The notes beneath the pieces are model-generated. The model was given only the letters and a program-made list of their open reading frames with translations. It did not search any database and was not told the DNA's origin. The position numbers were made by a program, and so were the translations under genes. From positions 1 through 12,594 of the forward strand of contig JAZDLC010000220.1 in NCBI GenBank assembly GCA_043802345.1: 12,594 nucleotides of DNA, written 5' to 3'. This stretch comes from JAZDLC01 sp043802345. GTDB taxonomy: Bacteria > Planctomycetota > B15-G4 > JADJEK01. This document shows positions 6,569 to 12,267 of this stretch, one piece after another. The stretch's first letter is position 1. The number at the start of each line of letters is the position of its first letter.

Positions 6569-7999
6569 TTACATATCGTCCTCCGGCTGAGTGCTGGGAC
6601 GCGCCACCAGCGGCAGCCGGACCAGGAACCTGGACCCTCGCCCAGGCTCCGATTCCACTTTGATCGATCCTCCGTGCTTGTCGACGATCTTGTTCGAGAT
6701 GAACAGGCCGAGCCCCGTCCCCTTGACACCCTTGGATGAAAAGAAGAGCGAGAAGATGCGCTCCCGGATCTCTCGATCCATCCCGATACCGTTGTCCTCG
6801 ATCTCGAAGACCATCCAGGGCGGAGTGCGTCTCACCGAGAGCTTGACCTGGTGATTCGATTTCCCTTGATCGACGCGGCATGCATCCACGGAATTCTCCA
6901 GCAGGTTCACCAGCATGGCGCGAACCGCCGCGGAGTCTCCCTGGACCGTGCCGACCTCTGGAGCGACCTGGAAGTCGAGTTTGACGTTCACATCCCCGGC
7001 CTTCTTCGCCATCAACTCGCGGACCTCGAAGACGAGGGCGGCGGTGTCGATATCAGTGAGAGTCAGCTCTCGATCCTTGGCGTAGTAGAGGATGTCCAGG
7101 ACCATGCTTCGGACCCGGTCCACATTGCGCTGGACCATGGCCCAGCCCTTCTTGACCCGGTCCGGCTGAGCCTTCTCGAACCCGGAGTTCACCAGGTAGA
7201 TACCACCGTCGAGACCGGTCAACAACCCCTTGATGCCGTGCGAGATCGATCCCACGAGCAGACCGATGGAGGTGAGCTGCGTCTGCAGCTCACGGATCTG
7301 GGTGATGTCGGTCGCCATCTCGATCGCGGCGTCCACCTCGCCGTTGGCGCCGCGAACCGGCGCCGTCGTGCAGAGCACATTGAGCTTCTCGCCGGAGGCG
7401 GAAACCACCACTTCCTCATGCTCCCGGTGCTCGCCATCGTCCATGGTCTGGAGGGCGGGGCAGACCAGACACTGCTCATCCCGATGCTTGTACACCCGGT
7501 AGCAATGCTCTCCCACGGCCGGGCCAAAAGTCTCCCGGAACCTGCGATTCGCGTGCTGGATGACCCTGTCTCTCCCCATGACCGAGATGAAACAGGGAAC
7601 CTCTTCGAACAGCGTCTGGAAACGTTCCTGGCTCTCGTTGAGAAGCCCCTGGAGCCGCTTGACCTCGCTGATGTCGGTGTGCATCTCCATGACGGAAACC
7701 ACCTCACCCGCATGGTCATGAAACGGTTTGGTGTGAACCATGACCGAGATCTCACGGCCATCCCTTGTAATCAGGGTCTGCTCACTGCCGTGACTCTTTC
7801 CGTCGGCGAAAGTCCGCTCCACAGGACAGCTGGGGCAGACCTCGTCTCGGCCCTTGTACGCCTGAAAGCAGAACCGTCCATTGATTTCCCCGAAGTCGTT
7901 CCTGAAGCGCTTGTTCCCCTTGGTGATCCGATAATCACGATCATGCACGGAGAGATAGCAAGGCATCTCGTCCCAGTACTGTGCGTAGTCGTGATCCAT
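6569..7999 (-). CDS. Sensor histidine kinase with two cysteine-rich PAS domains
   Basis: A 476-residue cytoplasmic kinase with no membrane segments. Two PAS domains (about 5-115 and 125-235) each contain four cysteines at the same spacing: Cys14, 44, 55, 58 and Cys136, 166, 177, 180 (C-x29-C-x10-C-x2-CP). The dimerisation region holds the phosphoacceptor His254 (GSISHGIKG). The ATPase domain shows the N box (LLENSVDAC), G1 (EDNGIGMD), F box (FSLFFSSKG) and G2 (GTGLGLFIS). The repeated cysteine quartet suggests an iron-sulfur cluster or a thiol/zinc redox switch; NreB is a known precedent for a four-cysteine [4Fe-4S] PAS kinase, although with different spacing. The ATG at 7999 is preferred over TTG at 8005 because AGAGGA lies 9 bases upstream. 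It follows the HdrD-receiver gene after an 85-nt gap with a strong hairpin and precedes a receiver gene, its likely target. Confidence 0.93.
   Translation of the reverse strand: MDHDYAQYWDEMPCYLSVHDRDYRITKGNKRFRNDFGEINGRFCFQAYKGRDEVCPSCPVERTFADGKSHGSEQTLITRDGREISVMVHTKPFHDHAGEVVSVMEMHTDISEVKRLQGLLNESQERFQTLFEEVPCFISVMGRDRVIQHANRRFRETFGPAVGEHCYRVYKHRDEQCLVCPALQTMDDGEHREHEEVVVSASGEKLNVLCTTAPVRGANGEVDAAIEMATDITQIRELQTQLTSIGLLVGSISHGIKGLLTGLDGGIYLVNSGFEKAQPDRVKKGWAMVQRNVDRVRSMVLDILYYAKDRELTLTDIDTAALVFEVRELMAKKAGDVNVKLDFQVAPEVGTVQGDSAAVRAMLVNLLENSVDACRVDQGKSNHQVKLSVRRTPPWMVFEIEDNGIGMDREIRERIFSLFFSSKGVKGTGLGLFISNKIVDKHGGSIKVESEPGRGSRFLVRLPLVARPSTQPEDDM
7272..7293. repeat. 9-bp perfect hairpin inside the kinase gene
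   Basis: GTGAGCTGC (7272-7280) and GCAGCTCAC (7285-7293) are complementary around a 4-nt loop. It lies in the sequence coding for the helix between the second PAS domain and the phosphoacceptor His (LQTQL). Probably a by-product of repeated Leu-Gln codons, but it would form a stable mRNA hairpin. Confidence 0.4.
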
Positions 8000-8030
8000 T
8001 GCCAAGAGTCCTCTTCGGCAGAGATCGGAA

Positions 8031-8073
8031 CAGGAGGCGGGATTCAGGGGGGCGCCCGGAATCCCGCCTCCTG
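8031..8073 (-). promoter_or_regulatory. Perfect 15-bp intercistronic hairpin
   Basis: CAGGAGGCGGGATTC (8031-8045) and GAATCCCGCCTCCTG (8059-8073) are perfectly complementary around a 13-nt loop. The element lies between the iron-sulfur/receiver gene stop (8085) and the kinase start (7999), ending about 31 bases before the kinase ATG. In the transcript it forms a very stable, GC-rich stem with no following U-run, so a full intrinsic terminator is unlikely. It more likely acts as a partial attenuator, a stabilising or processing site that sets enzyme-to-kinase ratio, or an inverted-repeat binding site. Confidence 0.7.
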
Positions 8074-8084
8074 CGCCGAGGAGA

Positions 8085-9863
8085 TTACTTCTTGCGCTCG
8101 ACCAGCTCGAGGATACGTCGCATGTTGCTCACCAGGTCTGCGGCGGCGACCGGCTTGTTCAGATACCCCTCGGGAGGCGCGAACTCCCGATCGTAGATGA
8201 GCTTGCGGAATTCCGGATGGCCGGTCACGATGCAGACAAGGGTGTCAGCGGTTTCATCCGCGCCTCGGATTTCGGCGAAGGTCTCGACGCCATTCTTGCC
8301 GGGCATCGAAAGGTCCAGCGTCACCAGGTCTGGATGCTCCTTGCGGATCATCTCGAGCGCCTGCTCGCCATCCGTCGCCTCCATGGTCTCTGCGCCGGCA
8401 TCCTGGAAGACCGTCGTGAGGTACATCCGAGCGTCTTCCTCGTCGTCGACGACGAGGATTCTCCTGCCTCTCAGCGCGCCGTTCCTGGCCACCGGCTCGC
8501 CCACGCCAACCTCGACCGGAGCCGTCTCGACCACGGGCTCCTCGATCTTCGGCTCATCCAACACCAGCGCGTTCGCCACCAGGTCCACCAACAGCTTGAC
8601 CTCGCAGCCGAGGTCGTAGTGCTTGACCAGATCGCTCAGGCCGTCAATACAGTTGTGGCAGGAAGTGGCGATGATCTTGGCGCCGGTGGCCCTGATCTGA
8701 TTCGCCTTGATCTTGCCGGACTCCAGCCGGCGCTTGGCGTATTCGGACATCGACATGGAACCGCCACCACCCGTGCAGCAGAAGTTCTCGGTCCGGTTGG
8801 GATACATCTCCTGGAAGTCGGTCACCACCAGGTTCAGCAGTTCGCGAGGCTCCTCGTAGACGCCGCAGCTTCGAGCGAGGTTGCAGGAATCGTGATACGT
8901 GACGCGCGTGGAGTTCCTGGTCGGATCGACCTTGATCTTTCCTTCCTTGATGTAGCGAAGCATGGTAAAGACCGCGCTCTCCATCTTGAACTCGATCTTG
9001 GCGCCTGACCAGTTCACCGCCTCGTGGCGGGTCGAGCGGTAGCCGTGGCCGCATTCGGAGATGACCAGCTGTTCACCGCCCAGCTCGGCCACCTTCTCGT
9101 AGACGCGCTTGCCGCAAACACCTCCCAGTTGATCGTCGCCGGAGAACAGGCCGAAGTTGGTCTGATCCCAGCCCTCGCTTGACATGGTCCAACTCTCCTT
9201 GGCGGCATAGAAGATCAACGCGGCGTTCTTGATGGTCCGCGGGTCGTACTTCACCTCCCGGGGATTGACGATATAGACGACCCTGGCTCCCTTCTTGTCG
9301 ATCGGAATCGCCGCCTTGTTGTGGCCGAGCATCTCCTCCAATTCCTCCGACATCCATTCAATGGTGTCGAGGAAATCCTCCTTCAACACCCCCATCTGGT
9401 TGCCGATTTCCCACTGATCCTTGCTCACCACGCGCACGCCTTCCGGCATGACGCCCACACTGGTCAAGAGTCCCCGGGTGATCCGGTTCAGCGTGGCAGT
9501 ATCGACTCCCATGGGGCAGTTGTAGGTGCACCGCCGGCAGTTGGTGCATGTGCCGAAGGCGATGTCCCTGATCTCCTCCAGATCCTCGTCGGTGATCGGT
9601 ACCTTGGCGCCGACCCATTTCGGGGCGACCTTGCCGGTCCAGTCACGCGTCCGCTTGAAGATCTTGCGGAGCTGATCCGCCTTGTACGACGGCGTCATCT
9701 TCGGGTCGTCGGGGAAGGCCAGCGCGTAGTGGCACGCCTCGTGGCACATGCCGCAGTGGACACAGCCAACCAACGAACCGACGATCTGCCGCGGTAGCGG
9801 CTTCTTCTTGAGCAGCTCGACCAGCTTCTTCGCCTTGGGTGATTCCGTTTGCTTGGACTGCAT
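8085..9863 (-). CDS. HdrD/DsrK/TmcB-like iron-sulfur protein fused to a receiver domain
   Basis: A 592-residue fusion. Residues 34-44 (CVHCGMCHEAC) and 106-116 (CTNCRRCTYNC) are two [4Fe-4S] ferredoxin motifs. Then come two CCG-type cysteine regions: Cys250 and Cys271 (SECGHGY), then Cys327/Cys333, Cys362/363 (FCCTGGGG) and Cys402/405 (SCHNC), the pattern of heterodisulfide-reductase subunit D and its DsrK/TmcB relatives. After a Pro/Glu/Val linker (about 435-463) a complete receiver follows: Asp473/474, phosphoacceptor Asp517 (TLDLSMPG), Thr547 and Lys570 (LNKP). The family normally ends after the second CCG domain. The upstream gene codes for a DsrM/TmcC-like cytochrome b whose stop overlaps this start (TGATG), so the two should form a membrane complex moving electrons between quinone and a cytoplasmic thiol or disulfide acceptor. 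AAGGAG precedes both GTG 9866 and ATG 9863. The physiological substrate is unknown. Confidence 0.92.
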   Translation of the reverse strand: MQSKQTESPKAKKLVELLKKKPLPRQIVGSLVGCVHCGMCHEACHYALAFPDDPKMTPSYKADQLRKIFKRTRDWTGKVAPKWVGAKVPITDEDLEEIRDIAFGTCTNCRRCTYNCPMGVDTATLNRITRGLLTSVGVMPEGVRVVSKDQWEIGNQMGVLKEDFLDTIEWMSEELEEMLGHNKAAIPIDKKGARVVYIVNPREVKYDPRTIKNAALIFYAAKESWTMSSEGWDQTNFGLFSGDDQLGGVCGKRVYEKVAELGGEQLVISECGHGYRSTRHEAVNWSGAKIEFKMESAVFTMLRYIKEGKIKVDPTRNSTRVTYHDSCNLARSCGVYEEPRELLNLVVTDFQEMYPNRTENFCCTGGGGSMSMSEYAKRRLESGKIKANQIRATGAKIIATSCHNCIDGLSDLVKHYDLGCEVKLLVDLVANALVLDEPKIEEPVVETAPVEVGVGEPVARNGALRGRRILVVDDEEDARMYLTTVFQDAGAETMEATDGEQALEMIRKEHPDLVTLDLSMPGKNGVETFAEIRGADETADTLVCIVTGHPEFRKLIYDREFAPPEGYLNKPVAAADLVSNMRRILELVERKK

Positions 9864-10576
9864 CACGAAGCGCTCCTTGGTGCTCTGGAGTACGGGTAGC
9901 TACCGCGGTGTCCGAGAGTACGGCCGATCCAGTATCTGGTGAATGGGTAGTACAGGTAGTGTGAGATCTTCGAGAACGGCACGTAGAGGAGGAAGAAGCT
10001 CGTGGCGATGAGGAACGCCACCAGATACCCCTCGGCCGCGAACGCGGAGGCTCCCGCGATGTGTCCCTGGGCGAAGGCGCCGAGCAGGAACCAGACCGTC
10101 ATCATGATCAGGGAGAAGTAGTCGTCCGGAGTGCTGATGAGGCGCATGACCGGTCGGCCGAAGCGCCGGGCAAGCCGGTACAGGCCGACGAGGAAGGCTG
10201 CGGTGAGGGCGCCGCCCACGCAGTACGCGACATTCGGCGCCTCCACGATAGGACGGTAGAGAGAACTGACGAAAGCCAGCGAGATCCCCGCCACCACTCC
10301 GATGTGGAACACCACGAAACTGAGCCAGAACACGAATCCCTTTGGCTTGCGGGTGCTCTCCATCGCCCACGGCATGACCACGTTGCCCAGGGAGTAGAGT
10401 CCGCCCCCCTTGGCATCCGCCTGGCCCGGGTTTCCCGGAGCCGACCGGTCGCTCGCCTTGTTGAAGCGGAAGAGCCACATCAGCCGCAGGCAGTACACGA
10501 CCACCATGATTCCCAACGCGATCCAGTGGATCACTTCGACCGTGGCAAGAAGCTGACTCGGTGCATGCTCTGGCAT
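9863..10576 (-). CDS. DsrM/TmcC/NarI-like membrane cytochrome b subunit
   Basis: A 237-residue integral membrane protein with about five helices (residues roughly 11-36, 80-107, 115-137, 152-170, 183-206). Histidines at helix positions His17 (VEVIHWI), His91 (VVFHIGVV) and His206 (PFSKISHYLYYPFTR) are plausible haem b ligands; the PFSKxxH segment near the end is typical of the NarI/DsrM/TmcC group. The family passes electrons between menaquinone and a cytoplasmic partner, here the HdrD-like protein coded next. The ATG at 10576 is preferred because it lies one base after the macro-domain stop and begins a membrane-like N-terminus; the longer frame from 10669 is antisense-like and overlaps the macro gene. 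The stop overlaps the next start as TGATG, so the two subunits should be made in equal amounts. Confidence 0.88.
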   Translation of the reverse strand: MPEHAPSQLLATVEVIHWIALGIMVVVYCLRLMWLFRFNKASDRSAPGNPGQADAKGGGLYSLGNVVMPWAMESTRKPKGFVFWLSFVVFHIGVVAGISLAFVSSLYRPIVEAPNVAYCVGGALTAAFLVGLYRLARRFGRPVMRLISTPDDYFSLIMMTVWFLLGAFAQGHIAGASAFAAEGYLVAFLIATSFFLLYVPFSKISHYLYYPFTRYWIGRTLGHRGSYPYSRAPRSAS

Positions 10577-10577
10577 C

Positions 10578-11105
10578 TCAGCCGCCCTCTGCGATCTTCG
10601 TCTTGAATGGTCCCAACTCACGAGTGTCGCCGAGCACGAACAGCACTTCCTGCAGATTCGTGGCTCCACCCAGGTACTCCGACACGGTGTCCACCATCAC
10701 GCGGGCACAAAGGTCCATGGGGACCTGATAAAGACCGGCGCCGACTGCCGGAAAGGCAAGCGTGGAAAGCCCCTTCTCATCAGCGATCTTGAGGGCCGCC
10801 AGGGTGGCCCTGCGGAGCTTCCCCTCGACGTCGTCCTCGTGGAACTTCGGGCCGTTGACGTGGATGACATGCTTCGCCTTCAGCTTCCCGCCGCTGGTGG
10901 CGACCGCCTCGCCCACCGGGAGAGTCCCGATGGCGTCGAGCTCCTTCTGGATGGCGATCCCTCCCCGCATCTGGATCGCGCCGCCGAAGCCGGAACCGAG
11001 TTTCAGATCCTCGGTGATGTCGTGAACGAACGCGTCCACCTCGTAGTCGGTGATATCACCCCGAACAAGTCGGATCGTTTTCTCCCCGATCTTTCGTTCG
11101 TCCAT
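10578..11105 (-). CDS. Atypical macro-domain protein
   Basis: A 175-residue single-domain protein of the macro fold, which binds ADP-ribose or related nucleotides. The GDIT entry motif is at 16-19, the glycine-rich loop GSGFGGAI at 37-44, VIHVNGP at 80-86 and the phosphate loop PAVGAGLYQVP at 119-129. In most active macrodomains GDIT is followed by VDAIVNAAN; here it reads VDAFVHDITED, so His28 stands where the first ribose-contacting Asn is expected. Hydrolase activity of the usual sort is doubtful, and it may be a ligand-sensing or binding version. The ATG at 11105 follows AAAGGAG with 10-base spacing; the upstream TTG at 11135 does not. Its stop is one base before the cytochrome b start, so it belongs to the electron-transfer operon. 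Its role there is unknown: NAD/ADP-ribose sensing or enzyme maturation are possibilities only. Confidence 0.88.
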   Translation of the reverse strand: MDERKIGEKTIRLVRGDITDYEVDAFVHDITEDLKLGSGFGGAIQMRGGIAIQKELDAIGTLPVGEAVATSGGKLKAKHVIHVNGPKFHEDDVEGKLRRATLAALKIADEKGLSTLAFPAVGAGLYQVPMDLCARVMVDTVSEYLGGATNLQEVLFVLGDTRELGPFKTKIAEGG

Positions 11106-11145
11106 CCTTCTGGCACTCCTTTGGGCTTCCTTCAAGGACGTGATC

Positions 11146-11165
11146 GGGACCGAAGCTTCAGTCCC
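11146..11165. repeat. Inverted repeat between Rrf2 and macro genes
   Basis: GGGAC (11146-11150) pairs with GTCCC (11161-11165), and within them GAAG and CTTC are also complementary after a single mismatch. It lies in the 81-nt gap between the regulator stop and the macro-gene start. It could be a regulator-binding dyad or an mRNA structure; no terminator-like T-run follows. Confidence 0.35.
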
Positions 11166-11186
11166 GCATCGCGTCGCAGCTCATGT

Positions 11187-11678
11187 CTACACGCACTTCT
11201 TTCCGGACGGACTTGGGGCCGCCGCCTTCGAACCATCCGAAAAAGGATCGGCGGATCCCACTTCCTCGATCCAGCTCGGATCGAGAAGATCCGCCAGGGT
11301 GTAGCGGTGAATCACGTCGGTGATGCCGCGGTTGATCAGCACGTAGAGAGCGCGTGGCTCGCAGTCGTCAGAATTCGGGCAGACCTCCGAATCCCCCAGG
11401 CAGTCGAGAAGGCACACGCGGCCAATCGCCGCTTCAATGACCTGACCGACGCTGATCTCAGCGGGAGGCCGGGCGAGGCGGTATCCGCCATGCCGCCCCG
11501 AGACCCCGCGCAAGATCCCGGCGTTGCGAAGAGCCTGGGCGAGTTGCTCGAGATAGCCGTGGGAGATCGACGTTCGCTGCGACACGCCGGAGAGGCTGAC
11601 CGGAGACTCTCCGCCGTGGTTTCTGGCGATATCGAGAGTCATTCGCAACGCGTAGCGAGCGCGAGTGGAGAGCTTCAT
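11187..11678 (-). CDS. Rrf2/IscR-family transcriptional regulator
   Basis: A 163-residue regulator. The N-terminal winged helix-turn-helix is typical (MKLSTRARYALRMTLDIA, SISHGYLEQLAQALRNAGI, then wing residues SGRHGGYRLAR). Cys89, Cys93, Cys100 and Cys106 (within RVCLLDCLGDSEVCPNSDDC) match the cluster-binding loop of IscR-type proteins, so it should bind an iron-sulfur cluster and sense oxygen, NO, iron or redox state. The C-terminal 30 residues are low-complexity and end KKCV. The ATG at 11678 begins the canonical family N-terminus. It is the first gene of the leftward redox operon, 81 bases before the macro gene, and diverges from a receiver gene. A palindrome and promoter-like hexamers just upstream suggest autoregulation and control of the operon (inference). 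Confidence 0.92.
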   Translation of the reverse strand: MKLSTRARYALRMTLDIARNHGGESPVSLSGVSQRTSISHGYLEQLAQALRNAGILRGVSGRHGGYRLARPPAEISVGQVIEAAIGRVCLLDCLGDSEVCPNSDDCEPRALYVLINRGITDVIHRYTLADLLDPSWIEEVGSADPFSDGSKAAAPSPSGKKCV

Positions 11679-11688
11679 AGATCACCGT

Positions 11689-11717
11689 ATTTTACTCAGA
11701 CTGGACATAGGTGTACA
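11689..11717 (-). promoter_or_regulatory. Candidate promoter of the Rrf2-led operon
   Basis: On the minus strand TGTACA (11712-11717, 4 of 6 to TTGACA) and TAAAAT (11689-11694, 5 of 6 to TATAAT) are separated by 17 bases. The predicted start near 11682 lies only a few bases before the ATG at 11678, so the mRNA would be almost leaderless. The -35 lies within the palindrome at 11700-11719. Confidence 0.45.
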
Positions 11718-11719
11718 GT
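11700..11719. promoter_or_regulatory. Imperfect palindrome, candidate Rrf2 operator
   Basis: On the minus strand ACTGTACA and TGTCCAGT flank a 4-base spacer (CCTA), so 7 of 10 paired positions are symmetric. The dyad covers the candidate -35 and lies just upstream of the -10, where a bound repressor would block the Rrf2 operon. Its 20-bp size and position fit Rrf2-family operators in general; I cannot match it to a specific characterised site. Confidence 0.4.
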
Positions 11720-11744
11720 ATGCTTTTAGAGATTCACGTGCTGG

Positions 11745-11773
11745 TTGAATCTACCGCTGGACCTGTGGATGAT
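11745..11773 (+). promoter_or_regulatory. Candidate promoter of the divergent receiver gene
   Basis: TTGAAT (11745-11750) and GATGAT (11768-11773) are separated by 17 bases, each matching the sigma70 consensus at 4 of 6. Transcription would begin near 11780, about 31 bases before the ATG. An alternative -35, TGGACA at 11702-11707, lies inside the palindrome but lacks a good partner. Confidence 0.3.
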
Positions 11774-11778
11774 CAGCG

Positions 11779-11802
11779 CTTGAGATTGCCAGCTGACTCA
11801 AG
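11779..11802 (+). repeat. 6-bp inverted repeat touching the Shine-Dalgarno
   Basis: CTTGAG (11779-11784) and CTCAAG (11797-11802) are perfectly complementary around a 12-nt loop. The right arm runs into the AAGGAGGT ribosome-binding site of the receiver gene at 11811, so pairing would partly mask it. A role in translational control is possible but the stem is short. Confidence 0.3.
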
Positions 11803-11810
11803 GAGGTCGT

Positions 11811-12203
11811 ATGGGCAAGCGTAGTGCCGTCGTGATCGACGACGAGCCTGATATCACCACATTTCTCGAGACGCTGCTCACGGACAACGGCTGGGATGTC
11901 AAGTCCTCCAACAGCCCCAACGAGGGCCTCAAGCTGTTTGAGAGTACCCGTCCGGACGTGGTCGTCCTTGACGTCATGATGCCGGAACGCGGCGGGTTGA
12001 GCACGCTGATCGCGATCCGCAAGCATCCCGAGCTCGGCAAGACCCCGGTCGTCCTGCTTTCAGGCATCCAGGAGCAACTGACGCTCGACTTCCGCTCCTT
12101 CCTCGATCGGGTCAAGGCGCACAAGGTCAGTGCGTTCCTCGACAAACCCATCGATAAGGATAAGTTGCTGAAGACCCTCGATGAGGTCACTGCGAAGCAG
12201 TAG
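11811..12203 (+). CDS. Single-domain response-regulator receiver protein
   Basis: A 130-residue CheY-like protein made of one receiver domain only. Acidic pocket Asp10/Asp11 (VVIDDEPD), phosphoacceptor Asp54 (VVLDVMMPE), Ser84 and Lys112 (DKP) are all present, so it should be phosphorylatable. It lacks any output domain, so it must act through protein contacts or as a phosphate relay or sink. The start is secure: an ideal AGGAGGT lies 5 bases before the ATG. It is divergent from the Rrf2 gene and is less like the other three receivers (it lacks the TGHPEFR and PPEGYLNKPV stretches shared by two of them). It converges on the partial gene at the window's right end. Confidence 0.93.
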   Translation: MGKRSAVVIDDEPDITTFLETLLTDNGWDVKSSNSPNEGLKLFESTRPDVVVLDVMMPERGGLSTLIAIRKHPELGKTPVVLLSGIQEQLTLDFRSFLDRVKAHKVSAFLDKPIDKDKLLKTLDEVTAKQ

Positions 12204-12267
12204 CCCCTTCCAGGTTCGAGGCGCCTCCGAGGATCATCGGCCAGCACGCTTCCGCTGAGGGCCGGGC

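Noticed and set aside
6851..8200. 449-codon open frame on the plus strand opposite the kinase
   Set aside because: It is antisense to a kinase with all signature motifs, shows no family resemblance, and long antisense frames are common opposite GC-rich genes.
10577..10669. Longer N-terminus for the cytochrome b protein
   Set aside because: It would overlap the end of the macro gene in another frame, adds a Cys/Arg-rich non-membrane stretch, and the ATG at 10576 is perfectly placed one base after the macro stop.
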